Assembly: GCA_022702545.1 (NCBI GenBank)
Contig: JAHRBC010000008.1
Coordinates: forward strand, 248,001-312,000
Direction: 5' to 3'
DNA length: 64,000 nucleotides
Origin: Phycomyces nitens
Taxonomy: Eukaryota; Mucoromycota; Mucoromycetes; Mucorales; Phycomycetaceae
A model generated the notes under the pieces. The model searched no databases and was not told the DNA's origin. It saw nothing but the letters and a program-made list of their open reading frames with translations. The position numbers were made by a program, and so were the translations under genes. Shown here in pieces: positions 1-11,861 of the stretch. The stretch's first letter is position 1. Every line of letters starts with the position of its first letter.

Positions 1-1121
1 GAGGTGTCAATACTCCAGATTTAATACTATTGACAGAATCTAAAATCCCTTTTCTACGCATTGAATATCTACCCGTATTGGAAAGAGAAAGAGTAAAAGT
101 CAAAGTAGGCCTCCACGAGGGCCAACTCTCTCAGAGTCCCCCATTCTCCTTGCGATTGATCTTTTGCTTATAATGTATTCGACAAGTATATATTAAAATT
201 ATCTAAACTGGAATAAACATACTATCACATGGTTTCTTGGAGGTGGTTCATGGTAAAGGTGATTCAGAACACTTCATTGCTTGAGAATATAAAAAAAAGA
301 TAAAGATGGAAATACTTTAATAATGTTGTAGTTTTAATCCATTTTATTCTTGAATAAATTGAGGTTAAAACTTTTCTCAAAAACACCTATATTTGAGAAC
401 ATCTCCATGCACTTTGGCTACAAACCTTTTACCACTGAAACAAAAGATGAAACATTTTTTGTTTGCTTTCAAACCCCCAGTTTAATTGCATACTTGGAAG
501 AAATATACAGTTTCTAAAAGATATAGATCTCTCTAGTGTATTAGGATACAATCGATACATATTTTCTGATGGGATTTTAAGAAAATACTAGAACATATCC
601 ACGCTGACGATACAAAGTTTTATGCTCACAGACCACGTCAAGACCAATTTGACCAATCTACCAAACGAATTGGAGAATAAGCGCAGTCGAGCGAACGACA
701 TAGATACCGGACATTTTTGTTGTTGTCCGAGTCGGAACAAGAGCCGGTTCGGTCTAGCGTGAGGAAAGTATACCTGGAGTACAAACGAGGTCCTTTGGGT
801 AGACAGTGCCACAAAGGAGGGTTTGCCCATATTAATCTAGCTCCAACTTTTTGAATAAAACAATGTTTTTTTCTTTCTTATTCAAGTCTATATTTGTTAT
901 GGAGGACATGGGTTGCTCTGGTCATTTTGAGTTGTCTGGAGAATAGAGAGACATACCCCGTTTATTATTGTTTGTCGTTGTAAATATCACTCCCTCGCCT
1001 TTTCCCAATATATTTCTTATCCCGTACGTATAACTCTTTTGTTTTACACAAGAGATCTAATATCCTCACAAAGTTACAATTGACACTGTTTATTAGTCCC
1101 AAAATGTCCATGTACTTTAGA
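1..1121. other. Left-edge spacer, no gene recognised
   Basis: A+T-rich sequence downstream of the CotH-like gene. The only open frame of note, at 588-830 on the minus strand, has no recognisable domain and no splice partner. I see no RNA gene or repeat here. Confidence 0.5.
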
Positions 1122-3212
1122 TTAATAATCTTCTTTTTCGGCTAAAGTATCCGCTTCTTGTGTGTCATAATCAAAAAGTTGATTTCCAACATCTCTATTG
1201 AGGGCAGCATACTTTTCCCTTATCCATTCCTTGAGTCCAATTCGCTCGTCTAAATCATCCGTGCCCTGTTCGAGTGAATCAAAAAAATTACTTGACGAAC
1301 GTGTTTTTCCCACCGTCAGGCGTGGGAGGGACCGATCCCAATCGACATCGTGCTGAATCATGTACGCCAAAGCGTCAATTCGATCATTCATATTTTGGGG
1401 GTTTGACACATTTTTGTTGATATCAGCCAACATGGACTCGTACAATTGAACCAGATAGGGCGTCTGTCTAATCTTTTCCCACAAATACGAATGCACAATT
1501 CTGTCTTCGGTAAACTGTCTCCATTTGCCTGTCAAAAGTTGCTGCTGATCTTCTTCGATTCCATTACCAAATGTGAAATCAAAGTCCATTGGAATAGTCA
1601 CGTATTGTCCTGTGGAAGGCACTCTGTAAAGAGCATAATTATTGCCAGCTAAGAAGATTAAGAGGTAATTAGTTGGCAGGGTCTCAAAACAGGTATTAGA
1701 GATCATTATACTTGCAATATTGGACACCATCCCAGTTTCCTCCAATCCATTCAACTGCTGCTTGACGAAGGTAAGAGATCATGTCAATCCAAGGCTCCCA
1801 TAGTTCTAGCACCTCTTTTGAGTTGGGCGCATTTTCAGGACTATAGTCTCGAATGAACTTCATAAAGTTTATCAAGCTACTCATTGCATCCGATTGATCG
1901 TCAGGACCATCGAGTTTTACATCGTACACCTTGTCATCGTACGCTTCCTCGGTATCCCCCAAGTATCCCAAATTTGCTGCATAGTCTCCTTTGCCTGCGT
2001 CTCCTTGTATAAATTCTCCCAGTTCAACTCCAGGCTTTCCTTGGTGGAATGTCTCTCGAATAAAACTATAATCACAATAAATCAATTTCTTCTGGTCATT
2101 GTAGACAAACATTGTAGAGAAACAGACTGGGTACTAAAAGGACAATACAAAGCATTTCAGCAACTTACGATTCTGATCCTGAATCATCTGCAATTAGATA
2201 AAGACCAACAGGCGTGTCGTTGATGTAGAATCTATAGAGTGATTTAGATTGATTTGGAGCCAAAATGTTATCGACAGACAGACAGAGACCCTCTCTTAAC
2301 TCACCTCACATATGCTCCCTTTGCAGCCGTCACACCTACGGACTCTAGCAGATCATCATATATCTTTTCTCTCAGCATAGTTGGATCAGTGGCTCCTGGG
2401 CGTAATTTGAGATCCCATCTATGATATAGTCCCTGGGGTGCAGTATTCATGGGTATATTGATCCGATAGGGTACCTTGGACCATTCACGACTCGAGTGGC
2501 CACCCATCTTGATTTGAACTTGATCAAATTGTTGAATAGAATCATAACTGATCAGCGATAAAGAATTTGTGGCAATTGATACAATAGTATTGTTAGAAAA
2601 TCAACAAGCACAAAAGAATGAACCAAAAGATTGCTTGCCTTGTATAGGTTAACCTGCCTAATACCTTGACTTTCTTTAGCTTGTTGGCATGCATTTCTGC
2701 AATTTCGTCTTCATTTGCTTCAAAGTGTATGTTTGCAATAGTTCCGTCCTCAAAGAGTTTTGATGGGGTATTGTTTGGGACCCGTGCTTCATAGAGGGTG
2801 GGTAAGGTATCTAGTTTAAGCAAGTTCCATGGCCGACCAAATACTTCGTTGAATGTTGCCTCTGCATGAATAATTGCAGGTCGTTCAAATTTCTCAAAAT
2901 CAATCATGTTTTTGGTATCTGGATTGTCCAGGACCACATAGCGATAGGGTGATTCACTTGGTCCTCTTCCTACATAAAGCATCGGAACACCAGGGTCTTT
3001 GTCCAATGCATAGATGTCTTGTCCAATTGCAACGCCAACCATATTAAACGAATCGGCAGAGTCGACTACCACCCGATAGGTAATCTCATTTCCTGCAAAT
3101 ACACCTATGAAAGATGATTGGATAGGTTTTTAGTAAAGACAAGATTAACAATGCGAATCAGTATACCAGCCAAATATACCAAAAAAAACAAAAAGCTTGC
3201 TAATGGTATCAT
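1122..3212 (-). CDS. CotH kinase-family secreted protein
   Basis: Spliced gene of six exons: 3212-3167, 3104-2654, 2547-2305, 2231-2169, 2065-1728, 1648-1122 (555 aa, all phases agree). The start gives a signal-peptide-like hydrophobic N-terminus (MIPLASFLFFLVYLAG), split by the first intron. Family marks are the MGGHSSREWSKVPYRINI segment in exon 3, the GLYLIADD segment in exon 4 and the MDFDFTFGNG segment in exon 6, all typical of CotH proteins. The family is named after the Bacillus spore-coat kinase CotH; in Mucorales members are cell-surface proteins, some acting as host-binding invasins. I see no C-terminal hydrophobic GPI signal: the protein ends in an acidic tail (EADTLAEKEDY), so it is probably secreted rather than GPI-anchored. 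Which CotH subgroup it belongs to cannot be decided here. The exon 4/5 junction was chosen because it alone keeps frame. Confidence 0.86.
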
Positions 3213-3745
3213 ACAGAATGGAATAAAAGAATAAAAGACGTTTTGGGTGGCAATATATCAAGGTGAATAAGTATAGAGATTAAAAGGGTGGTTTTGCCAA
3301 GAATATACGTATATATATATATATCAAGTTTATATTTGTAGCCTTTAGATTCCAGTTGACACTTTTTAATAAAAATCATCTTTGTTATAATGTTTGTGGC
3401 TACAATTGAAATAAAAGGAATTTATATATTATTATTCCTAATACAATTATCAGTGTATAGATTTATATATACATACAATGTCAATTTGAATATGCATATT
3501 TTATAGTATATAAAAATATATATATTAAAACAATAGTTAAATATCTAAATAAATAAATAAAAAAACAATTTCTTCTTCTTCTTCTTCTTTGTAAACAAAC
3601 CGAATTATTAAAAGAATAATAATAGTAATAATAGTAATAATAATAAATATAATAATAATTATAATTATAATAGCCGAAAATAAGGGTAATGCGTATATAC
3701 TATAAAGGTTGGTGTGGAAATGTATAGAGTGATGGCCGGTAAAGC
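3213..3745. other. A+T-rich spacer with simple repeats
   Basis: This lies between the CotH-like gene start and the phosphatase gene end. It holds TA-rich runs near 3308-3325, a TTC run near 3571-3588 and AAT-type runs near 3618-3670. No gene is visible; the CotH promoter should lie at its left end. Confidence 0.5.
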
Positions 3746-4831
3746 CTATTCGCTGTCATTGTCATATTTTAGACATTTGACACTGGTCAACTGGAGAGTC
3801 TTCATGTCAATTGCTGTCAATTCGCCACCATCCACACAGCCGGTATCTACTCCAAACGTATACTTGTTAATCTGGAGGCCTCTGCTGGACGCATGGCCAT
3901 AAAACACCCTGGTTGGCTGACTTTGGTTTGCCTGAGCTGCATTCCACAGGGTCGCCCAGGGAGTACCGAGTTTGTTTTCTGGAGTTGGTAGGCCGTTATC
4001 GATACCACGCATGTTCATTACCAGATAGGGAACCTGGCTACTGAGATCTGTGATGGTAGGATCCAGACCAGCATGGACAACTACTGAATTATTGAGATAT
4101 GGAAAATTGAGAATCATTGGGCAGCTAGACAGGTAATTGTATTCGTCCATTGACATGTTCCTAAAAGTAACGTTAGTCAAAGAGTCTTGGAATCAATTAT
4201 TGGCTTACCTTGCCAAAACAGAATGGTAGTTACTGAATTTAATAGGATCTCCAACATTTCCTTCGGGCATGACAGCCTTTGGAGGGGCCATGGAATCAGC
4301 ACCCTTTTTGAGCTCAAAGGTCTTTAGTCGAATAACCTTGTCATCGTGGTTGCCACGGACACACAGTGCTCCGAGTTGCTTAGCTCTCTGGAGTACTCCG
4401 ATACTGTCAGGACCTTTAGAGGTTAGGTCGCCAGCAAGAATCAATTGGTCGTTACTGGTCAGCTGTAGCTTTTCGACCAGTTTATCAAACTCTTTCACAC
4501 ATCCATGCACATCTCCAACTACCAAGATTCTTCCTTTTGACTCGAGGGACTGAGCACTTGCATCGGGGCCAATGGGAATTAGGTTTGCATAGGGAGATAG
4601 TTCGTATACAGATGAAGGAGAGCCACCGGCCTTGGACTTCCGGGTCACAACAACAGCCACCACAACCACCACGATCACAATAACTAATGCAATACCTCCT
4701 GCTATGAGGCGCCACATTCTCTTTTGTTTTCTGGTCTTTTCTTGGTGGGGAACTTCGGATAGATCATAATAGTCGTTTGGATCCCGGGTGGTATAATACA
4801 CTCCTTCCGCAGCCGTCTCTGGCTGAGCCAT
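3746..4831 (-). CDS. Membrane-anchored calcineurin-like phosphatase (Ppn2-like)
   Basis: Two exons, 4831-4209 and 4160-3746, giving 345 aa. The start at 4831 (MAQPETAAEG) is preferred because it has A at -3 and G at +4; in-frame ATGs at 4855 and 4882 would add 8 or 17 residues. A short cytosolic N-terminus is followed by one membrane segment (LIAGGIALVIVIVVVVVAVV, about residues 43-62), so it is a type II membrane protein. The metallophosphoesterase motifs follow: GDVHG, GDLTSKGPDS, RGNHDD, and later VVHAGLDP and YGHASS. This order is that of the PPP/ApaH-like group, and the architecture matches yeast Ppn2, a vacuolar zinc-dependent endopolyphosphatase. Substrate is inferred from the family. 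The overlapping minus-strand frame at 4485-4715 is a shadow. Confidence 0.82.
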
Positions 4832-6564
4832 GGTCTTGTCCTTGTTGAAATTCATCGAGGATAAGAAGAAGAAATGTTGCACAGAATAAAATAAGAAGAA
4901 AAGGGTCTATAATGAGATTTTTTTGTGTCCGTCGAACCCAGGGATTTTCTATTATAGAGAAGTGTGACTGCTGTGAGACAAGCGTATCTAGAGGCGCTTC
5001 CTTATTTTCTGCCCATACTCCTGAGGAGCAAGTGCGAAATAACTGAGGCTGTGCTTATATCTTTCTGAACAGAATTTAAAACCTGGCGTATAAAGTGAAT
5101 TAAGCTTTGTAATGATGATTATTATTATATAGAGTTTCATACCGGGTATTCCTTCCCAATTCAAAAAGTACTAGTGTTATATTACCACTTTCAAAAAACA
5201 AAACCCCCCTTGAGAGATGGCCATGATTCTCTTTATAATTCTGGGCTTATGTGATGTACAGCATCAAGAGAGCCCGCATACATACTTTGTCGATTGATGT
5301 CTTGAATGATTCCAGAGAACGGACTGGATGCTATTGGCAATAGTATCATTCAGACGATGCGTCAAGGGATGATTAGAGAGGGATAGCCAGCCTCCTTTGA
5401 TCAAAAATTATATTATATACAGAAATATGTATATTTATTTTAAAGCATTTTGATCCAACAACCCAAAAGAAAAGAAAAAGAAAAAGAAGCTTTGGTTTGG
5501 TATAGCTGAGCAATCGCATTATACAACAGACCCACAGGTTTGTTTGGTTGGATTAAACAAGATTCGCACCAGAACTTTGAATACTGCTTGATTCAATACA
5601 AAAGTGAATCATTGGTACTCATGAATAGATTCCCAAAGATGAGCCTTCCTGTAAATGTTAATGTGGACTACAATCGAGTGAATTGCAGAATCAATCATAT
5701 TAGATTATGAATCTCTTTATTTTGACGACAGTGAATCAAGCATGGTTTTCATATTGTATACAAAAAGGTATTGTTTATTTTGGTCCTTGTTTGCCAAATG
5801 ATGGAATGGTTATTTTAGACTAGGTGACAGGGACAACCTGGCCAGTCATGGTTACACAATAGCACCAAATATCTATAATTACTATTAGTAGCCTTGTGAT
5901 AGTTTTAAAAAAGCTCTTGGTAATCTAAACAAGGGACTACATGGATACATGCACTCTATTGAAAACGATGGACATTTGTTTTTGCCACCATCAACAGCTG
6001 CATACATAAGCCAACATTACTCACAAGACTCCTCCTAGTCCACATACGACATCATAAGGACGATCATTTAAACATTTGCAAAAAATCTGGTCTTGGTTTC
6101 CCAACCGTGAACAATTAAAAGATACAATGCAAGTATTTGGAGCATTTGGTTTTGAAATATATCTTATATGCTTGTAAAAATTACTTATTTTTATGCCAAC
6201 CTGAGCATCCAAATGATCCAAAAATAGTATTTGAGACAGGGTAATTTATCAAAGTCCAGAGATTTTCAGAGATCAACAAGTAAAGAATATCCTTTTTCCA
6301 TTCATCCCAAGGAAAATCATTTATCTTCCAATCAAATCTTTGGATAAAGTTAATAGATGATTCTGATTGGATATATTTAACATGGCTTCAAGAAATCTAC
6401 AAAATAATACTTGCAAAATGTAAATGTAAATGTAAATGTAAATGTAAATGTAAATGTAAATGTTCATATACATATATATATATGTGCTTTTTATTTATTA
6501 TTATTACCAATAAAACAAAACAAAAAATATATTTTTGGGTGCTTATTATATCTATAAGCATAAT
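4832..6564. other. Intergenic region, no gene recognised
   Basis: About 1.7 kb upstream of the phosphatase and downstream of the FHA-RING gene. Short open frames (for example 6021-6221 on the minus strand) show no domain, codon bias or splice partner. A hexamer microsatellite lies at 6421-6462. Confidence 0.5.
6421..6462. repeat. (TAAATG)n microsatellite
   Basis: Seven perfect tandem copies of TAAATG, followed by a TATA-rich run at about 6470-6484. It lies just beyond the 3' end of the FHA-RING gene. Confidence 0.95.
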
Positions 6565-7934
6565 CTAATTAGGAAGGTTTGAGTATGGAATTGGGTCTAT
6601 GGGTTTAGGAAAATCGCTGTGAGGAATACTCATATCCATCGGTTCTTCACTGTATGCATTCTCTTCAGCAATGACTGGCATCGTGGTGTCCTCTTCGTTA
6701 GTAATGTCCCTAGGAGTCTGTATGTTATTTTGACTGTCTCTGGTCCGAATAGCCTCAATAACATCACTAACTTCAACAGCGACACTGGAATCCAGGTTGT
6801 AGTAGTTACGGCAAATTGGGCACGCAAATGCAGGATAGTTTTTGATAATTATTGGGCGGAGACATCGATAGTGAAAGACATGGGAGCATGGCGAGACAAA
6901 CAAGGCCTGTAATGGTGCAATGGCATACAGACATATACAGCATTCTTGAATGGTGTCAAAGACAGTGGTTGTAGATATTTCGCGCTGTTGGCCAAAAGCT
7001 TCTTCGCATGGGGAAATATCGTCTAGGGATTGTCGATTGTTAGCATCAGGATTCATTACTGTAGGTTCGCGAGCAAGAAGCGACGATCCAGGCAAAAAAC
7101 CATCTTGGTCCATAGCGTCTGGCTGGCGTCCATTGCTTGTTGAATTGGGGATATTCAATGTATGTTGTAGTTGTTCAAATGCATTTAGGCTGTAATTACT
7201 CATGGCAACAGTAGCCGGTGGGTTTATCTCGACACGGATCTTAACCGCACGATACATTGGCTCCACCCCTTCTTGAAAGTCCAGTCCTAGCTGCACTATG
7301 TCACCGTTGAAAACCTCGTGTGCATTGCTCCGCGTGCCAGGCGTGCCAATACGGACGTTGTTCAGATATGTTCCACTGGACGAACTCGTATCACTGATAA
7401 ACAGCTGTGAAAAGAGTTTAGATGTGTATTGAAAAGAGGCTTGAAGCTTACCTTTCCATTTACTGTCCACATCTGGGCGTGGGAGCGGCTAACAACTTTG
7501 CTCTTGAAAGAGATTCCTCGCGATACGTTTGATCTATCACTGAATCTTCCAATTGGATACGTGAAACCAGGTTCCAGAGTTCTTTCAATCACATCAAATA
7601 TAAAGCACGGGCCAGAAATGTTGACGTTTGGGATTAGTTTAATAGTAAGTGGAGTGAAAACGTCGGGCGACTGTTGCTCCTGGTTGGTCTGGTTGGTCTG
7701 GTTGCTCTGGTTGCTCTGGTTGCTCTGGTCGGTCTGGTTGATCTGGTTTGTCTGGTCAGAATCGTGCGTGTGAATAGATGGGTGAGAGGCAGACCGGGTA
7801 AGGTGAGTATCGGCTGAATTGTTTTGAGAATTAAGACGGGAAGAACGGATGAAATTATTAAGGCCGCGCTGTAAAAGTGTGGTTGACTGGGTCGGTGAAT
7901 TCGTAGAAAAACTACGGAGGCGTCTGATGGGCAT
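6565..7934 (-). CDS. dma1: FHA-RING E3 ubiquitin ligase, Dma1/Dma2-like
   Basis: Two exons, 7934-7452 and 7404-6565, giving 440 aa. An N-terminal low-complexity stretch (about residues 58-85) is made of Asn-Gln-Thr/Ser repeats. The FHA domain follows (GRFSDRSNVSRGISFKSKVV, then SRSHAQMW, then SSSSGTYLNN after the intron), with the phosphopeptide-binding core residues GR, SR.H and N. A RING-H2 finger lies in the C-terminal half (CCICLYAIAPL ... CSHVFHYRC ... CPIC). FHA before RING is the architecture of fungal Dma ligases and vertebrate CHFR/RNF8; in yeasts Dma proteins act in septin control and the spindle checkpoint. The C-terminal tail is acidic and rich in Pro and Ser. Role is inferred from architecture. 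Confidence 0.88.
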
Positions 7935-8350
7935 TTTGGGTAGAGTATTGAGGCTCTGTTTATTAAAAAAAGAAGAAGAATAGAGAAGAAAGAGAAAAGA
8001 TGGATTGTCGAAAATAAAGCGAACGAATAGGCAAAACTCGGTATTAAAGCCAAGCGACCTTTCAAATATTAATATATATTCATAATTACATGTAATGTTT
8101 CAATGCCAATCGTCAACTGTTGGTTTCGTCATAACACACAATATACCCAATCAATGCGGCCGTAAAAAAATCTGCATAGACGCTATAATGTCTAGCTTTA
8201 TGTCTTTGGATAGACAGAGTATTGACTGGTGCAATCAATAGTGTACATGTTTATTTATTTATTGTATTTTTTTTTAGCTTGTGAAACTTGTATGAAAGGT
8301 TTTTAAAAATATGGATTGCAAAGTTGAAAGGGTAATAAAAGTACAATGTT
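7935..8350. other. Promoter-side spacer of the FHA-RING gene
   Basis: It separates the FHA-RING gene start from the stop codon of the Trm4 gene, both on the minus strand. Overlapping open frames here are shadows of the FHA-RING reading frame. Nothing else is seen. Confidence 0.5.
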
Positions 8351-11300
8351 TTATGCACTATCTTCTTGTTCTTGTTCTTTGGCTTTTCGATCTTCTTCAG
8401 CCTTCTTGTCCTCTTCAACCTTTTTCAAGTAGTTGGCGGTTGCCTTTTCCTGGAGATGTGCAGGTGTCTTTTCGGGTGTGAGGTTGAAAATTCGCTGGCA
8501 AAGAGATCTAGATAAAAAATAAAGTCAAATGGTTAATGTACAGATGTCTTGTCATTAGCACCAAATTCTTACGTCTTATCTTGCTTGTTAATCAACACAT
8601 TAAGAGAGGTCTTGCCTCTCCAGACAGGCAAAGTCATAGGAATGATGGACTCGGGTCTAAATAGTTTTATATAAATGTTAGAAACCCAAGAAGTATGGTA
8701 CAATCACTACTTACGCAGCATCAGAGGCAGAAGACAAGTCAATGTGAACAATGCAGCAGCCACGCTCTAGAAAGATCACCAATATTAATAAATCACACAT
8801 ATTTGGTCTATACTTTGTCTTTTATCCAATTGCTTACCCATATCAGTGAGTCTGGCCTGGGTTGAAAGCTCGAATTCATCGATAGTAGGGAATGCCTGGG
8901 TCAACAAAGTCTTCAATTCTGAGTGGTTAATATGCACACGGCGGCGGTCAGAGATGATACGCTCCAACATTGGGAGACCCTCTGAGGTTACTCTGAAAGG
9001 ACATCCGCCTTCGACCAGCGAACCCTGACGGACAAAGAGACGGACACCAGTGTTTACAACATGGAGGCGCTCAATATCGGGGGCCTCCAAAACAGCCTTG
9101 ACAGACTTGCTGATGTAGTAGATGCTTCTGTTCTTTGCGACCTCTTCAGAACGCAGCAAGAACTGATCGCGAGGGAAATCAGCCTCGATACCATAAAAGT
9201 TTCTATATTTCTAATGAGTCCTACATGCTCCGGATACCATCCAAATCTTACCTAATCTCATCAATATCTGGGTTATCAGGCTTCATGAGATCAAAGGGTG
9301 CTTCCTTGATTCCAGGCACATCAGGCTTTGATTTCTTGGTCTCCTTTTGTTGGTCGTCTTCAAGAGCACGCTTGACGGGTATAGCAACTTCTCCACCAGC
9401 AGTCTCGGTTTCCACCTCCACTTCTTCTGCTGCAGCCTTGACGGACTCCAACAGCGAAGCATCTTCAGCCTCAGCCTTCTCAACCTCGGCCCAGCTAACT
9501 TGTTTACCCTCGCTCTTTGCGATCTGGGCCCGATCAGCAGCGGTCATAGGCTTGACCTTTTCAAATACAGCCACAAAGAATCCACCGGTATCCTGATCGT
9601 GAGGGTAGATGCGCAGACAACGATCCAAATGCAGGCTATCAGCATTAGCAGGAGGGAAGGCACTCTTGGGGAAACGGGACCGCTGGCGACTATCCTCAAT
9701 ATCATCTACAGAGTTGATGTACTGGCCATCTTTGGTCATGACCTTCCATGTGCTCAAGCCATGATGGCGTTTAAGGGCAGGCAATTGATCAGAAACATCC
9801 TTAATTTCCAAGGCACCGTCAGCAAGACGGAGAACCTCTGCAACCACAGCCTCGTTTTCGAGAGGGTTGAAGGAGCATGTAGAATACACAACACGGCCGC
9901 CAACCTTCAAAAGCTGAGCACCACGCAGAAAGATTTGAACCTGAACTGTGTGGAGTGCGATTGCAGCACCATTGCCCCAATCGTTCCAGATCTTTTCGTT
10001 CTTACGAAGAGTACCATCACCACTGCAAGGAACATCGCACAAGACGCGGTCAAACTGCCAAGCAAGTGCCTGTTCACCTTCCTTGTGTACATGGACATTG
10101 GGGAACTGAGTGGCATCATGGTTGGTTGCCATGAAGCAGGGAGACTGGAGTCGCTTGGTTTGATGGACCAGCATATGACTACGCTTGTAGTCAGAGTCAT
10201 TGGCTACTACCAAACCAGCTACAGAATACATGTTAGTTTGCTAAAAAGAGTTTCTAAAAAAAACCCAAACTACAACTACTTACTTGGCTCTTCGTTCAAG
10301 AGATCATTGGCATGGACAGCCTCAATGATCTGAGCAGTCTTGGAACCAGGAGCTGCACACATATCAAGTACCTAAACCCAAACCGCATTAATCTCAAGTA
10401 TAATAATAATAATAATAATGTTTGACATACCCATTGATGGGGCTTGATATCCATAAGAAGAGGAGGTACCATACTGACGGCTTCCTGTCTGCTCAAGTTA
10501 CCCTACATAAGTCGAAAATAATCAATTGCGCATTCTTTTTTTTCTTTTCTTTTTTGGATCCCAAGAACAAGTATTGTAAGAATCCCCACAAAGTTAATCT
10601 AATCCTTACGGCTTCTGTTTCTGCTACGATGAATTTATGGAACTTTTTGAACTCGGCTGAGCGTCTGAGGATAGCACGAGAAGCATTTACTTGCCATCCC
10701 AACTGATCAGGATACCAGGCCAATGGAGTAGGAGGCTGATATTTTTCACCATCGACAACGACATTCTGCATTTCTGGAACGTATACATTTTCAATAAACT
10801 CTCTGATCTGAACAGCAGCACTTTATCATTAAAGGAAGTTAGATTTCTGGATTGGGTCATAATGTACACTGAATCATACCTTCTGCTGCCAGTAATGCGG
10901 AAAGTAGAAGGTAATGTTGTCTGAAGGGTTGAATAAAAGGTCTCAAACTCGCTGTCCGAGAGAATATTTTGGGACTAGAATTAAATATTCTTGTGAATCG
11001 ATCGTCTTTACAAAATTGAAATACATAATGTATATACCTTGTAGTAGTTTTTAAAGTTTTCATTATCCTTTACAATGTCTTTATAGTGGGAGGGTTTACG
11101 GTCGTTACTGTCGTAAGGAGCCGAACTGTCTCTCTTCTACAGATATAGTTATTTTGTATAAGAAACACAATCGCGCGAACAATGACAATGTTTTATTTTT
11201 TTTTGACAGATGAAAAAAAAATATAATGTCTTTAAAGAATTCGTACATCATCACGAGGAGTCTTCTTTCTGTTGTAGCGTCCGCCCTTCTTGATGGCCAT
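8351..11300 (-). CDS. TRM4: tRNA (cytosine-5)-methyltransferase Trm4/NSUN2
   Basis: Eleven exons: 11300-11247, 11136-11038, 10974-10880, 10820-10610, 10502-10431, 10371-10284, 10218-9252, 9202-8838, 8766-8715, 8656-8573, 8507-8351. They sum to 747 aa with every phase consistent, against about 684 for yeast Trm4 and 767 for human NSUN2. The N-terminus (MAIKKGGRYNRKK) is basic. The Rossmann-fold methyltransferase core shows the SAM motif MCAAPGSKTAQIIEA, the release-cysteine motif DVPCSGDGTLRKN (Cys near residue 271) and the catalytic-cysteine motif YSTCSFNPLENE (Cys near residue 321). The C-terminal region matches the Trm4 extension and ends in a Lys/Glu-rich tail. The enzyme makes 5-methylcytosine in tRNA. 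It is divergent from SMC1, with about 560 bp between start codons. Confidence 0.95.
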
Positions 11301-11861
11301 GGTGTAAAATGTGTGAGGAGGAAAGGAGAAGAGAAAATGGAGGGACGGGTTTTCTTGCCTGTCCAAACCAAGAAGTAAGCCACTTGTCTTTATCTCTTTG
11401 GCTTTTTGCTTTTTGCTTTCAGTCCCTTTTTTAGACTTTTAAACCGCGACACTTTCCCCTTGATGTGACATCCATTTTTCAACCTTTTGGCGCGTCGCGT
11501 AAGCGTAAAGTGTGAATACAAAAGTCAAGTTACTGCGTATATTGGGAAACGGCTATAGTGTAATAATAGCAATATTAATAGCAACAGTAATAATGGAAAA
11601 TAATATACAAAATAAAATTAAAATAATAATGCATTTAATAATAATAATAATAACATTTTTAAAAAAAAGGTGTGTTGTAAGAGAGATTTGGATCAAAACG
11701 TTGATTATTATTTGTTTTAAAGGAGAGTGTATGGCAGTTGATGGGAGACACACCAAATAACGCGCCAAGTTTAAAGGACTACCGATTTGGTCATTTTTTA
11801 TTTTTCTATTTCTTTTTCTCAATTATTTGCAGACGTTCCTTCTTTTATTTAATTCATTACC
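11301..11861. promoter_or_regulatory. Shared divergent promoter region, TRM4 / SMC1
   Basis: A 561-bp interval between the two divergent start codons. It contains a GCGTCGCGTAAGCG patch (about 11491-11504) and ACGCG near 11760 (TAACGCGCCAAG), which resembles an MCB-type cell-cycle element; this would suit SMC1 but is inference only. AAT-rich runs fill 11565-11650. Confidence 0.4.

Noticed and set aside
588..830. Minus-strand 80-residue open frame as a gene
   Set aside because: No domain, no splice partner and no family resemblance.
2120..2160. CotH exon 5 starting near 2130
   Set aside because: The acceptors there do not match the phase of exon 4. The acceptor before 2065 does and joins a typical CotH sequence.
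4925..4975. tRNA gene suggested by a GGTTCGA-like B box on the minus strand
   Set aside because: The flanking bases do not form a T-stem or acceptor stem, and no A box is found at the right distance.
6421..6462. (TAAATG)n as a telomeric or satellite repeat
   Set aside because: Only seven units, interstitial, and unlike fungal TTAGGG-type telomeres. It is an ordinary microsatellite.
9347..10333. 328-residue plus-strand open frame opposite TRM4
   Set aside because: It lies exactly across the conserved methyltransferase exon on the minus strand and has no domain of its own.
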